In this document: piece after piece, positions 8,130-15,889 of the stretch
Layout of the letters: each line of letters starts with the position of its first letter
Numbering within the stretch: the stretch's first letter is position 1
Source of the DNA: Nanobdellota archaeon
GTDB lineage: Archaea > Nanobdellota > Nanobdellia > Parvarchaeales > Parvarchaeaceae
Length of the DNA stretch: 38,797 nt
Direction of reading: 5' to 3'
Assembly: GCA_021797085.1 (NCBI GenBank)
Contig: JAKAAG010000003.1
Location: 15,598 to 54,394, forward strand
Position numbers and translations under genes: made by a program
Notes under the pieces: model-generated
The model's input: the letters and a program-made list of their open reading frames with translations, nothing else
Told to the model about the DNA's origin: nothing
Databases searched by the model: none

Positions 8130-8480
8130 ATGGAATTCACAAAACACGATGCTAAGAAGCTTAAAAGAGTTGGAAACTCTTGGAGAAAGCCGACCGGCAA
8201 GAAAAACAAGACAAAGGTAGGCAAGAAAGGACATAAAAAAATGCCTTCAAAGGGTTTCATGTCTCCTGCTTCAAAGAGAGGGAAGATAGCCGGCAAAATA
8301 CCTGTAAGGGTATTCAACTTAAAAGACGTTGAAAAGTTAAATGAGGCAAACATCGCTGTAATCGGAAAAGCAGTTGGGGCATTAAAGAGAAAATTAATAT
8401 ATGAGAAATGCAAGGAAAAGAAGATAATGGTGATAAATTATGCAGGGGAAACTGAAGACACAAAGAAGAATAGCCAGTAA
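8130..8480 (+). CDS. rpl32e: 50S ribosomal protein L32e (eL32)
   Basis: Archaeal/eukaryotic large-subunit protein. The core SWRKPTGKKNKTKVGKKGHKK is followed by the MPSKGFMSPASKRG region and IAVIGKAVGALKRKLIYEK. The ATG at 8130, two bases after the L6 stop, gives 116 residues; an in-frame TTG at 8124 inside L6 is less likely. Its C-terminal 13 codons overlap the L19e reading frame by 41 bases, unusually long for this operon. Confidence 0.92.
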   Translation: MEFTKHDAKKLKRVGNSWRKPTGKKNKTKVGKKGHKKMPSKGFMSPASKRGKIAGKIPVRVFNLKDVEKLNEANIAVIGKAVGALKRKLIYEKCKEKKIMVINYAGETEDTKKNSQ

Positions 8481-8883
8481 TGTTTTAGGCGTTGGAGAAA
8501 GCAGAGTTTGGCTGGATCCATCAAAGTTTAAGGACATAAAGGAAGCGATAACTAGGGCAGACATAGAAGGCCTTATATCAAAAGGTATCATAAAGAAGAA
8601 GGAACTAAAAGGGCAGTCCAGAGCAAGGGCAAGAGTTCTTCATGAAAAGAAGAGAAGAGGACACAGAAAGGGAATAGGCAGCAGAAGAGGGGAGAAGTCT
8701 GCAAGGATGGCCTTCGAATGGATAGACAAGGTTAGAGCGCTTAGAAACGAGCTTTTCAAGCAAAGGAAGCAGGGAAAGATAGACCAGAAAGAATTCAGGC
8801 AGCTTTACAGAAAGATAAAAGGAAATTCATTCCACAGTGTTAACCACATGAGGAATTACATCGAGGGAATGAAGAAGGCTTAA
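8440..8883 (+). CDS. rpl19e: 50S ribosomal protein L19e (eL19)
   Basis: Archaeal/eukaryotic large-subunit protein forming long helices across the rRNA. The diagnostic N-terminus KTQRRIASNVLGVGESRVWLDP is followed by a basic stretch (RARARVLHEKKRRGHRKGIG) and RLYRKIKGNSFHSVNHMRNY. At 147 residues it is the usual size. The first possible ATG is 8440, within the L32e gene, and no closer alternative with an ordinary start codon precedes KTQRR, so the 41-base overlap seems real. Confidence 0.95.
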   Translation: MQGKLKTQRRIASNVLGVGESRVWLDPSKFKDIKEAITRADIEGLISKGIIKKKELKGQSRARARVLHEKKRRGHRKGIGSRRGEKSARMAFEWIDKVRALRNELFKQRKQGKIDQKEFRQLYRKIKGNSFHSVNHMRNYIEGMKKA

Positions 8884-8884
8884 C

Positions 8885-9394
8885 ATGAAAAACACGAAAC
8901 GGACTAATTATAGAAAAAGGCTTGAGTTGCTTAAATCCGGCATACCAAGAGTAGTAGTAAGAAAGACAGATAAAGCAGTCATAGCTCATATTGTACAGTA
9001 CGGTGAAGAAGGAGACAAAACAATAGCAATGGTAAGAGGAAACGATCTAAAGAAATTTGGTTGGAACTTCAGCGGTAAAAATTCATCAGCTTCATATTTA
9101 ATAGGTTATTTGTTGGGTAAAAAGTCAAATGTAAAGGAAGCAATCCTCGATAAGGGGAACAGGACTTTAAAGAAAAATAGCTTCATATATTACGTAATGA
9201 AAGGCCTGCATGATTTTGGGGTAGATGTTCATTCGGATGACATAAAAATCGATGAAAAACGTTTATACGGAGAACACATTTCAGGCTATTATGATAATAG
9301 AAACGGAAACCAGTTTTCCGCTGTCGGAGATAAAATTAAAAATATAAAGGAAGAGTTTAATAAAACACTGGAGAATATAAAGAATGGAAAATGA
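8885..9394 (+). CDS. rpl18: 50S ribosomal protein L18 (uL18)
   Basis: 5S rRNA-binding protein of the central protuberance. It begins with the archaeal NYRKRLELLKSGIPRVVVRKTDK block, then AHIVQYGEEGDKT, and contains KGLHDFGVDVHSDD and RLYGEHISGYY. The 169 residues are slightly below the archaeal average (about 190), with a shortened C-terminal tail. It begins one base after the L19e stop and overlaps S5 by 11 bases. Confidence 0.94.
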   Translation: MKNTKRTNYRKRLELLKSGIPRVVVRKTDKAVIAHIVQYGEEGDKTIAMVRGNDLKKFGWNFSGKNSSASYLIGYLLGKKSNVKEAILDKGNRTLKKNSFIYYVMKGLHDFGVDVHSDDIKIDEKRLYGEHISGYYDNRNGNQFSAVGDKIKNIKEEFNKTLENIKNGK

Positions 9395-10130
9395 AGAAGC
9401 TGTGAATGAAACGGTAGTTGAGAGCAGAGAAGCAGCTACAAGCTCAGAATACGCTGGAAAAACATATGAATTCAAAACAGAGCTTGGAAAGGCAGTTAAG
9501 AGCGGTGAGATAAAGGACATAGATGAAATACTGGGAAAGCACCTTAAGATCCTTGAGCCGCAGATAGTTGATTTTCTTATACCTAATCTTCAAGTAGATT
9601 TTCTTTATGTTGGTCAGTCAAAGGGTAAGCTTGGAGGAGGAAAGAGAAGAATAATAAGAAACACACAGAAAGTAACTGCGAAGGCAAAGAGACAACACTT
9701 TTCTGCAATGGCTGTAGTAGGCGATGGAAATGGCCATATAGGCATAGGAAAAGGCAGAGGGCTGGAATCAGTGATTGCAAAAGAAAAGGCACTTAAGAAT
9801 GCTAAGTTAAATATAATCAGTATACTTAGGGGATGCGGCAGCTGGGAGTGCGCATGTCATGGCAGCCATTCAATTCCGTTCAAGGTTTCTGGAAAATGTG
9901 GTTCTGTAGTTGTAACACTTTTGCCTGCTCCGAAGGGGATAAGCTTTTGCGTTATGGATGACATAAAAACCATAATGAGGCTTGCAGGAATAAAGGATGT
10001 TTGGTCTAAAGTAAACGGCCAGACAAATACAAGAATAAATATAGGCTATGCGACTTTCGAGGCATTAAAATCACTTAATTATTATAGATTTTTCAACAAG
10101 GAAAAGGAAAACTTGGGAATAAAGGGATAA
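9384..10130 (+). CDS. rps5: 30S ribosomal protein S5 (uS5)
   Basis: Small-subunit protein important for decoding accuracy and mRNA entry. The dsRBD-like fold and C-terminal domain are clear: TQKVTAKAKRQHFSAMAVVGDGNGHIGIGKGRG, then GCGSWECACHGSHSIPF and VTLLPAPKGISFCV, all typical of archaeal S5. About 25 Glu/Ser/Thr-rich N-terminal residues precede the conserved part, giving 248 residues against a usual 210-240. It overlaps L18 by 11 bases and precedes L30 by one base. Confidence 0.95.
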   Translation: MENEEAVNETVVESREAATSSEYAGKTYEFKTELGKAVKSGEIKDIDEILGKHLKILEPQIVDFLIPNLQVDFLYVGQSKGKLGGGKRRIIRNTQKVTAKAKRQHFSAMAVVGDGNGHIGIGKGRGLESVIAKEKALKNAKLNIISILRGCGSWECACHGSHSIPFKVSGKCGSVVVTLLPAPKGISFCVMDDIKTIMRLAGIKDVWSKVNGQTNTRINIGYATFEALKSLNYYRFFNKEKENLGIKG

Positions 10131-10131
10131 A

Positions 10132-10581
10132 ATGGAAAAAATTGCAGTCATAAAGATAAGAACGGATATAGGGAAAAACAAGGCCATAAAGGAGGGATTG
10201 AGGGTCTTTGGGTTGAAAAAGCTTTATTCATGTGTTATACTTGACAATTCTCCACGTAATAAAGGAATACTCAACATAATAGACAGCGTCGTGACTTACG
10301 GTGAGATAGATTCAAAGACACTGTCTAAATTACTTTTAAAGAGGGGAAGGATAAGCAACAAAAAGAAGATAGAGGCAAAGGAACAGGATATAAACTCCTT
10401 TTCAGAGTCTTTTCTAAAAGGAGAGAAAAAGATAACAGATTTAGGCGTTAAAAATCTATTTAATTTGCATCCGCCTATAAAAGGCTTTGAAAGAAAGGGC
10501 AAAAAAGCGCCATTCTCCCTGAAAGGTGCATTCGGTTACAGAGGAGATAAAATAAATGAACTTTTAGACAGGATGATATGA
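10132..10581 (+). CDS. rpl30: 50S ribosomal protein L30 (uL30)
   Basis: Large-subunit protein. The compact uL30 fold is seen in IAVIKIRTDIGKNKAIKEGLRVFGLKKLYSCVIL, with the archaeal GEIDSKTLSKLLLKRGR and C-terminal FNLHPPIKGFERKGKKAPF. The 149 residues match archaeal L30 (about 150-155). Its stop overlaps the L15 start as ATGA at 10578-10581. Confidence 0.95.
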   Translation: MEKIAVIKIRTDIGKNKAIKEGLRVFGLKKLYSCVILDNSPRNKGILNIIDSVVTYGEIDSKTLSKLLLKRGRISNKKKIEAKEQDINSFSESFLKGEKKITDLGVKNLFNLHPPIKGFERKGKKAPFSLKGAFGYRGDKINELLDRMI

Positions 10582-10979
10582 AAAGAAAGCATTTGAGAGG
10601 AAGCTCCACGGCTGGAAGAGGATCCGGTAAAAGAACTAGGCATGCTGGAAACAGAGGAGGAGTTGGTAAAGCTGGAGGGGGGAAGAGAGGGCAGCAAAAA
10701 ATGATTTCTTTCCGTGCAAATACCCATACTTATAGTTATTCAAGCGTGAAAAAGGTGCCTTTGAACCTAAAAGATGTTGGCAGCTTAATAGAATCGCTTA
10801 AAAATAAAGGAAAAATAAAGATGGACAATGACAGGTATGAAATAAAGCTTAAGGATCTAGGCTATTCTAAAGTATGCGGTAAATTTAGGAATGAAAAATT
10901 TAAGTTGGCTGTGTATGGAAAGGCCTCCGTAAAGGCTAAGGATGATATATTAGCCAACGGCGGCGAGATCTATGAATGA
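10578..10979 (+). CDS. rpl15: 50S ribosomal protein L15 (uL15)
   Basis: Late-assembling large-subunit protein. The Gly/Arg-rich N-terminus (KHLRGSSTAGRGSGKRTRHA then GNRGGVGKAGGGKRGQQK) penetrates the rRNA, and the globular part ends with KAKDDILANGG. At 133 residues it is a little short for archaea (about 145). It overlaps L30 by four bases and secY by eight bases, the canonical L30-L15-secY order. Confidence 0.94.
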   Translation: MKRKHLRGSSTAGRGSGKRTRHAGNRGGVGKAGGGKRGQQKMISFRANTHTYSYSSVKKVPLNLKDVGSLIESLKNKGKIKMDNDRYEIKLKDLGYSKVCGKFRNEKFKLAVYGKASVKAKDDILANGGEIYE

Positions 10980-12369
10980 GAAGTTGAAGAAATTCATTTC
11001 GAATTTACCTGCTGTAACAGTTCCAGAAAAAAAGCTAGATTTGAAGACAAAGATGGAGTGGACCTTCGTTATAGTCGTTCTCTTTATAGTAATGTCCTTT
11101 GTTCCTTTGTTTGGTATAAGTAAGTCATATAGTCTTAATTTTGAGATACTTCAAGTCCTTATAGCTTCACACTTTGGTTCATTACTTTCTCTGGGTATAG
11201 GCCCGATAGTGAGTGCCAGCATTATAATACAGATGCTTCAAGGAACAAAGATAATAAATATAGATACAGCAACAAAGGAAGGCAGAGTTACTTTTCAGGG
11301 AATACAAAAACTCGCTGCATTTGCCTTCATAGCAATAGAAAACGGGGTTTATGTATTCAGCGGAGCGCTTACTCCTGCAGGGCCAGGGTTATTCTTCCCC
11401 GTGGTGATGTTTATCCAGCTTTTTGTAGCGGGTGTAATCCTTCTTTTCATGGATGAGGTTGTAAGTAAGTGGGGTATAGGCTCAGGTATAAGTCTTTTCA
11501 TACTTGCAGGTATATCGCTACAATTGATAAATACAGCATTTAATCCATTTATAACTCCGATAGGCGCGATACCTTCAATAATAGAGGCATTTATTGCAGG
11601 GATACCATTGAATGCAGTGTTTCCTATAATAACAGTTATATCTACGGTTGCTTTGTTTGCAGTTGCTATCTGGCTTCAATCAATAAAGGTGGAGCTTCCC
11701 CTTTCTTTTGGAAGGTTGAGAGGTTATTCTATAAGATGGCCAGTTTCTCTGTTTTATACAAGCATAATACCGATTGTGTTGATAGTTTCGATGGTGGCAG
11801 GTGTGCAGTTTTTCGGTCTTACTTTATCGCATGCCGGTATAAACATATTGGGAACGTTTACTACTGAATCTACAGCATTTGGTACACAGGAGGTTGCAAC
11901 TGGTGGTTTGGCTGCTTATCTTTCACCTCCAACTATACAGCAGCTTTATACAAGTGCAGTGACTACTGGGATAACAGCATTGGAGATAGAATCGATGATT
12001 ATTTACACAGTTATACTTGTGGTAGGAGCTGCTGCTTTTTCTTATGTATGGATGTATTTGGGTGGACAGGATCCAAGGTCCGTGGTAAAACAGCTTATGG
12101 AATCAGGTTTGTCAATGCCAGGTTTTAGAAGGGACGAAAGAGTACTCGTAGATATATTTAAGAGGTACATAATCCCGCTGGCTATACTGGGCGGAGCACT
12201 TACTGGTTTGGTTGCGGCCCTTGCGGCTTTTCTAAACACATTGACAGAGGGTATAGGAATACTTCTTATCGTAATGATAATCTACCAGTTCTACTTCTCA
12301 TTGCAGCAGGACAACGGAGATGAATTCAAACCTATAAAAGACAAGCTCGTTGGGAATACAATGGAGTGA
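10972..12369 (+). CDS. secY: Preprotein translocase subunit SecY
   Basis: Channel subunit of the Sec translocon in the cytoplasmic membrane, with ten predicted membrane helices. Archaeal SecY features: the P-V-KLDLKTKMEWT N-terminal amphipathic part, the plug-region GSLLSLGIGPIVSASIIIQM, the KWGIGSGISLFI motif, the PLSFGRLRGYSIRWPVSLFYTS loop, and the cytosolic GLSMPGFRRDERV near residue 385. The 465 residues match the family. It is the last gene of the ribosomal superoperon. The usual downstream archaeal genes (adk, L34e, cmk, truB) are absent here. Confidence 0.96.
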   Translation: MNEKLKKFISNLPAVTVPEKKLDLKTKMEWTFVIVVLFIVMSFVPLFGISKSYSLNFEILQVLIASHFGSLLSLGIGPIVSASIIIQMLQGTKIINIDTATKEGRVTFQGIQKLAAFAFIAIENGVYVFSGALTPAGPGLFFPVVMFIQLFVAGVILLFMDEVVSKWGIGSGISLFILAGISLQLINTAFNPFITPIGAIPSIIEAFIAGIPLNAVFPIITVISTVALFAVAIWLQSIKVELPLSFGRLRGYSIRWPVSLFYTSIIPIVLIVSMVAGVQFFGLTLSHAGINILGTFTTESTAFGTQEVATGGLAAYLSPPTIQQLYTSAVTTGITALEIESMIIYTVILVVGAAAFSYVWMYLGGQDPRSVVKQLMESGLSMPGFRRDERVLVDIFKRYIIPLAILGGALTGLVAALAAFLNTLTEGIGILLIVMIIYQFYFSLQQDNGDEFKPIKDKLVGNTME

Positions 12370-12376
12370 AGATAAG

Positions 12377-12384
12377 TTTATTTA
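12377..12384 (+). promoter_or_regulatory. TATA box of the EMC3/DUF106 gene
   Basis: TTTATTTA sits in the 39-base gap after secY with its centre about 28 bases before the ATG at 12409, suggesting a separate, leaderless transcript in addition to any read-through from secY. Confidence 0.4.
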
Positions 12385-12408
12385 CTATAAGAAAATAGAT
12401 TAAAGAAT

Positions 12409-13128
12409 ATGAATATAGACGTTATCGCTGTAATATTGATTTCGATAGCTGTAGGAGCTTCTGGTCAAATAGCATATCTTTTCATAGTAGATCATGAGAT
12501 GGTTAGAACCAGCAAGGCAAGGATAAAGGAATTACAGCAGAAAATGAAAGGGATGAAGCCCGATCACCCGGAATTCAAGCCTACTTACAGTGAGTTGATG
12601 GCTGAAAATTCGAAGATAATGAAGCAGTCAATGAAGCCAACGTTCATAACCTTTGTTCCCTTCTTAATAGTCTTCCTTTTAATGTCTTCGTACTTTAGTT
12701 ATGTCCCAGTAGCTATTGGTTCACCAATCGCTGCAACATTCTCCGGTAACATAAACGGAACACTTTTCTCTGCGAATAATTGTATAACGTTCAACGGCCA
12801 CAACAATGTTTCAATATTCTCAAATGACACGTCGCTTAAAATGACTGCAAATATAACAAAAAGTGGTACATGTACTCTTTTTCTTTCAACAAATGGCAAG
12901 GTATACAATAATTCATTTTCATTAGTTGGCAAATCAAAGGTTCAGACGATTAATCTTAATTCGTCAAAGGTGGAGTTTATACCAGATACATTTATAATTA
13001 CAAAGCTTCCATTCAGCTTACCATTAATTGGGAATGAGCTTAATTGGTACTGGGCTTATCTTATAATAACATTCATAACTTCTATAACCTTAAACAGGAT
13101 ACTTATTCATTTTAAGCTAATAGCCTAA
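12409..13128 (+). CDS. EMC3/TMCO1 family (DUF106) membrane protein, Oxa1-superfamily insertase
   Basis: Probable archaeal YidC/Oxa1-type insertase helping membrane proteins into the lipid bilayer. Three membrane helices lie near residues 6-26, 79-100 and 213-232, with a charged cytosolic coiled segment between the first two (ARIKELQQKMKGMKPDHPEF), and the third helix has the family's NWYWAYLIITF. Position directly after secY is the conserved archaeal context. Unusual is the stretch at 110-200 between helices two and three: a polar, strand-rich external segment with two cysteines and several N-glycosylation sequons (NGT, NVS, NDT, NIT, NNS, NSS). Its last four bases overlap the convergent nreA stop. 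Confidence 0.8.
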   Translation: MNIDVIAVILISIAVGASGQIAYLFIVDHEMVRTSKARIKELQQKMKGMKPDHPEFKPTYSELMAENSKIMKQSMKPTFITFVPFLIVFLLMSSYFSYVPVAIGSPIAATFSGNINGTLFSANNCITFNGHNNVSIFSNDTSLKMTANITKSGTCTLFLSTNGKVYNNSFSLVGKSKVQTINLNSSKVEFIPDTFIITKLPFSLPLIGNELNWYWAYLIITFITSITLNRILIHFKLIA

Positions 13129-14285
13129 ATTAAAGTAGTCTGTGTTTTAAGCATAGTTATGAGTTTGCTTCTTCTCTCCAGATTTGCAGGGAACAGAATC
13201 TTGGATTTAGCAATCATTAAAGCAGTTTGCATGTCTGCAGCGGAAATGCTTTCTCCTTCTAATGCTTTTCTCGCGCCTTCCCTTACAACCCAAACACCTA
13301 GAGGAACAAAGTACTCCGGCAATATTTCTCTTATGACAAGTACGGAATACTGCTCTTTTAACTGTAGAAGTTTCTCAAGAACCGCAAGCCTTATGGCATA
13401 GTATGCTCCCGCGGTGTTCTTCACATATTCCTTTCTTCCATTGTAAAATTCATAGTCTCCGCTACCCATTAAAACGTTGTTTGCATCCCTGTTCCAGGTT
13501 TCAAGAAGCTCAAATGACCACGGGCCTTTTAGGAACATGAATGTAAAGCGGTTTCCAAGGAACTGCCCTGTTTGTATCCTGTAATCCTCTCCTTTTTTGA
13601 ATTCTTTAATCTTTTCAATTTCCTCTTTTCCAAGGGAATCATCAACTGCAGTTATAGACCATTTTGTTGGGACAAGTTTTCTTTTTACGCCCATTGCACC
13701 TACACTCAGTATCTTGCTTATCTTGTTTTCATCTATTTTTGAATTGTAAAGGAATTTTATCCCCTCCTGCGCTTTCATGTCTTTATCATAGTAGATTTTT
13801 TCTATTCTCTGGTCTATCTTGAAATTGTCGTTTATTTTGAATTTCTCCAGCTTTGTTTTTATTCCATGTTGATAAAAGTCTTTGTTGTCTATCTTCGGGA
13901 GATTTACACTGGATACTTTTAGATCTACGTTAAGTTCATTTGAAGATATCACTGCAAGTCTTATCCTTTCTAATTCCTCTAAATCAATATTGTTTACATT
14001 GAAGTTTTTTGACGCGTTTATAAGTTTTGTTCTAAGTGAAAAAACATCCTCTACTTTAAAGTTATTAGCAGCCCATAATTTTGGTGCATCATATATCTGT
14101 GCTTTATTGTCTTCTGTGAAAATTACTCCTACAGAGACATTTGGATAGTTGTATTCTCCGACAAGCGCAGATGGCGGTGTAAATCCGTTTATATCACCTT
14201 TCTTGACGTAGTCAACTATCTTTTTAATTTCGTTTTTGTGTTTTACTATTTCGTAATAAACGGATTTTACATTAGTTACTTTCAT
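13125..14285 (-). CDS. nreA: NreA-like DNA repair protein
   Basis: Archaeal Nre proteins work with PCNA in repair of DNA damage such as that caused by mitomycin C. Family motifs: FTPPSALVGEYNYPNVSVG near residues 35-53, VGAMGVKRKLVPTKWSITAVDD near the middle, and a C-terminal PLGVWVVREGARKAL. Length 386 fits the family (about 370-420). The PCNA-interacting peptide usually found at the C-terminus is at best partial (QTTLI at the very end, lacking the aromatic pair). There is no N-terminal zinc finger. The gene ends with TAG. Its start overlaps the nop10 end by 14 bases, so it is the last gene of the aIF2-alpha operon. Confidence 0.88.
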   Translation of the reverse strand: MKVTNVKSVYYEIVKHKNEIKKIVDYVKKGDINGFTPPSALVGEYNYPNVSVGVIFTEDNKAQIYDAPKLWAANNFKVEDVFSLRTKLINASKNFNVNNIDLEELERIRLAVISSNELNVDLKVSSVNLPKIDNKDFYQHGIKTKLEKFKINDNFKIDQRIEKIYYDKDMKAQEGIKFLYNSKIDENKISKILSVGAMGVKRKLVPTKWSITAVDDSLGKEEIEKIKEFKKGEDYRIQTGQFLGNRFTFMFLKGPWSFELLETWNRDANNVLMGSGDYEFYNGRKEYVKNTAGAYYAIRLAVLEKLLQLKEQYSVLVIREILPEYFVPLGVWVVREGARKALEGESISAADMQTALMIAKSKILFPANLERRSKLITMLKTQTTLI

Positions 14286-14448
14286 GTCTATCCAATGACT
14301 CCTTTTTTATTTTTCTTCTGTAGTAAGCAACAGTTTCATCCTTTGAGTATTTCTGAGGAGCGTTTATTTCAGTTTCCTTGCCGCATTCCGGGCAAGTCTT
14401 CTTAAGAGTATATCTACCGCAATTCACGCAGAACCTAATCCTCTCCAT
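14272..14448 (-). CDS. nop10: H/ACA ribonucleoprotein protein Nop10
   Basis: Small H/ACA RNP subunit that stabilises the Cbf5 pseudouridine synthase. I translated this 58-residue gene by hand: it begins MERIRFCVNCGRYTLKK, continues CPECGKETEINAPQKYS and ends YRRKIKKESLDRHESN. Cys7, Cys10, Cys19 and Cys22 form the zinc ribbon, and the P-x-K/R-(Y/F)-S and YRR elements are the family's linear Cbf5-binding part. It starts two bases after the aIF2-alpha stop, the usual archaeal pairing of the two genes, and overlaps nreA by 14 bases. Confidence 0.94.
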   Translation of the reverse strand: MERIRFCVNCGRYTLKKTCPECGKETEINAPQKYSKDETVAYYRRKIKKESLDRHESN

Positions 14449-14450
14449 GT

Positions 14451-15176
14451 TTACTGCCTTATTTCCGTGTATTTGAACTCAATGTTTGATGCCTTGCTTT
14501 TTTTGCTGATAAGTTCAAGTAGTTTTTTATTCTCATTCAAAGTCTTTTTTGTATCACCAAGATCTATTGTCATCATGTAAACAGGCGCTTTTATGTATTT
14601 TATCGAAACTCCCTTTATTTTTGCGCAGTCATTTAATACTTCCTTTATCTTTTCAACACCGTTCTCTTCGTAGGTTTTTAGCTCAAGCTGGTTTTTTATG
14701 ATTACTTTCTTTTTGGTTTTTTCAACGAAATCAAGAAGTTCAGCAGTTATTTCCTTGTTCAACTTTAAGTCTTCTAGTTCATCTTTTCCGTTTTTGGAAA
14801 GCGATTCATAGAAATTGAACAGGGATCCGTATTTTTTAATAATCTGCTCTTTCAATTTGTTAGTGTCCTTTTTGTAGAATTTTTCAATCAATTTTATAAG
14901 CCTATTCTCTATGGACCACTCTCTTAACGCTTCCCTCTTTTCGCTGTCTGTTACTCTTTTTATGGACAACTCTGGAGATTGGCCCAAGGTGATTACTTTG
15001 CATACTAACACATCACCTTCCTTAGCAACATCCTTTACATCTCTTACCCACCTTTTGCTTAGTTCTGAAATGTGTATAAATCCTTCTTTTTCCTCGTTTC
15101 CTATGCTTACAATTATACCGTGTTGTAGTAGTTTTCTGACCTTGCAAATGTATATATCTCCTTCCTTTATTTCCAT
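14451..15176 (-). CDS. Translation initiation factor aIF2 subunit alpha
   Basis: Alpha subunit of the heterotrimeric factor that brings initiator tRNA to the ribosome. An S1 domain covers residues 4-82 (EGDIYICKVRKLLQHGIIVS, GFIHISELSKRWVRDV), then the helical middle domain (REWSIENRLIKLIEKFYK) and the C-terminal alpha-beta domain that contacts the gamma subunit (KGVSIKYIKAPVYMMTIDL). The 241 residues are below the usual 260-275. The serine phosphorylated in eukaryotes is replaced by the archaeal ISELSKRW context. It is transcribed away from endA from a shared 61-base intergenic region. Confidence 0.95.
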   Translation of the reverse strand: MEIKEGDIYICKVRKLLQHGIIVSIGNEEKEGFIHISELSKRWVRDVKDVAKEGDVLVCKVITLGQSPELSIKRVTDSEKREALREWSIENRLIKLIEKFYKKDTNKLKEQIIKKYGSLFNFYESLSKNGKDELEDLKLNKEITAELLDFVEKTKKKVIIKNQLELKTYEENGVEKIKEVLNDCAKIKGVSIKYIKAPVYMMTIDLGDTKKTLNENKKLLELISKKSKASNIEFKYTEIRQ

Positions 15177-15196
15177 GTTTACAAGCTAAATGTTTC

Positions 15197-15216
15197 TATT
15201 TATATAAATAAATATA
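15197..15216. promoter_or_regulatory. Overlapping divergent TATA boxes between aIF2-alpha and endA
   Basis: Bases 15197-15210 form a perfect 14-bp palindrome (TATTTATATAAATA). Read on the minus strand it is centred about 27 bases from the aIF2-alpha ATG (15176). A second box, TAAATATA at 15209-15216, is centred 26 bases before the endA ATG (15238). Both spacings fit leaderless transcripts, so one small site may serve two opposite promoters that compete for TBP. Confidence 0.5.
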
Positions 15217-15237
15217 CTGCCATTCTTTATAGTATCT

Positions 15238-15771
15238 ATGAAAAAAACCAAAGAACAACAAACAGTTTTTGTAGGCAGCAAGGTCATAGTAAGTGATCAG
15301 GCCTTAGCTTCCACCCTTTTTAATAAGGGCAGTTTTGGGGCATTTGTGAATGGAAAGCTGGAATTATCGATAGAAGAGGCAGTTTATCTGAATGAAAGAA
15401 AAGAGCTTAAAATATACGACAAGAAAGGAAAGGAATTAAAGTTCCATGAATTACTGGAAATGGCAAAAAAGAAGCAAAAAAGGTTCTGGATAAGGTATCT
15501 GGTTTTCACTGACCTTAGAAATATGGGCTATCTACCAAAGACAGCATTTAAATATGGTGGCGATTTTAGAGTGTATAACAAAGGCTCTATTCCGGGCAAA
15601 GAACATGCGGAATGGATACTTTACTGCTCTGACGAGCATGAGAGCCTTACGCTGCTGAATTTTTCGGCAATGAACAGAGTAGCTCATAGCGTAAGGAAAA
15701 GACTCCTCATGGGTGTAGTTGATGATGAAGGTTCAGTTACATACTATGAGGTTAATTGGGTGAGGATGTGA
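15238..15771 (+). CDS. endA: tRNA-splicing endonuclease EndA, single-unit (alpha4) type
   Basis: Cuts introns at bulge-helix-bulge motifs in pre-tRNA. The three catalytic residues are in place: Tyr113 (FRVYNKG), His123 (KEHAEW) and Lys154 (VRKRLL). The catalytic core follows the typical KTAFKYGGDFRVY block, and the N-terminal domain has GSFGAFVNGKLELSIEEAVYL. At 177 residues it is one catalytic unit, like the Methanocaldococcus homotetramer, unlike the roughly 390-residue three-unit enzyme reported from ARMAN-1/2. None of the three tRNA genes here contains an intron. Confidence 0.93.
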   Translation: MKKTKEQQTVFVGSKVIVSDQALASTLFNKGSFGAFVNGKLELSIEEAVYLNERKELKIYDKKGKELKFHELLEMAKKKQKRFWIRYLVFTDLRNMGYLPKTAFKYGGDFRVYNKGSIPGKEHAEWILYCSDEHESLTLLNFSAMNRVAHSVRKRLLMGVVDDEGSVTYYEVNWVRM

Positions 15772-15772
15772 T

Positions 15773-15889
15773 ATGGCAAATCTTTTAAGGAAAAAATTGG
15801 CTTTGAAAAGAAAAAGCGAAAGAAAAAGCAGAAAAGATGAAAACAAATTTGAGGCTAGACTTTACAAGATTATAAATCAAAAGGCTTAG
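15773..15889 (+). CDS. Small very basic hypothetical protein (38 residues)
   Basis: A 38-codon frame begins one base after the endA stop and ends with TAG, overlapping the convergent hypothetical gene by four bases. The product has about 16 Lys/Arg residues and few acidic ones (MANLLRKKLALKRKSERKS at the start, RLYKIINQKA at the end) and is predicted to be helical, so it could bind RNA. Position and spacing suggest co-transcription with endA. I recognise no family and it may not be translated. Confidence 0.45.
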   Translation: MANLLRKKLALKRKSERKSRKDENKFEARLYKIINQKA

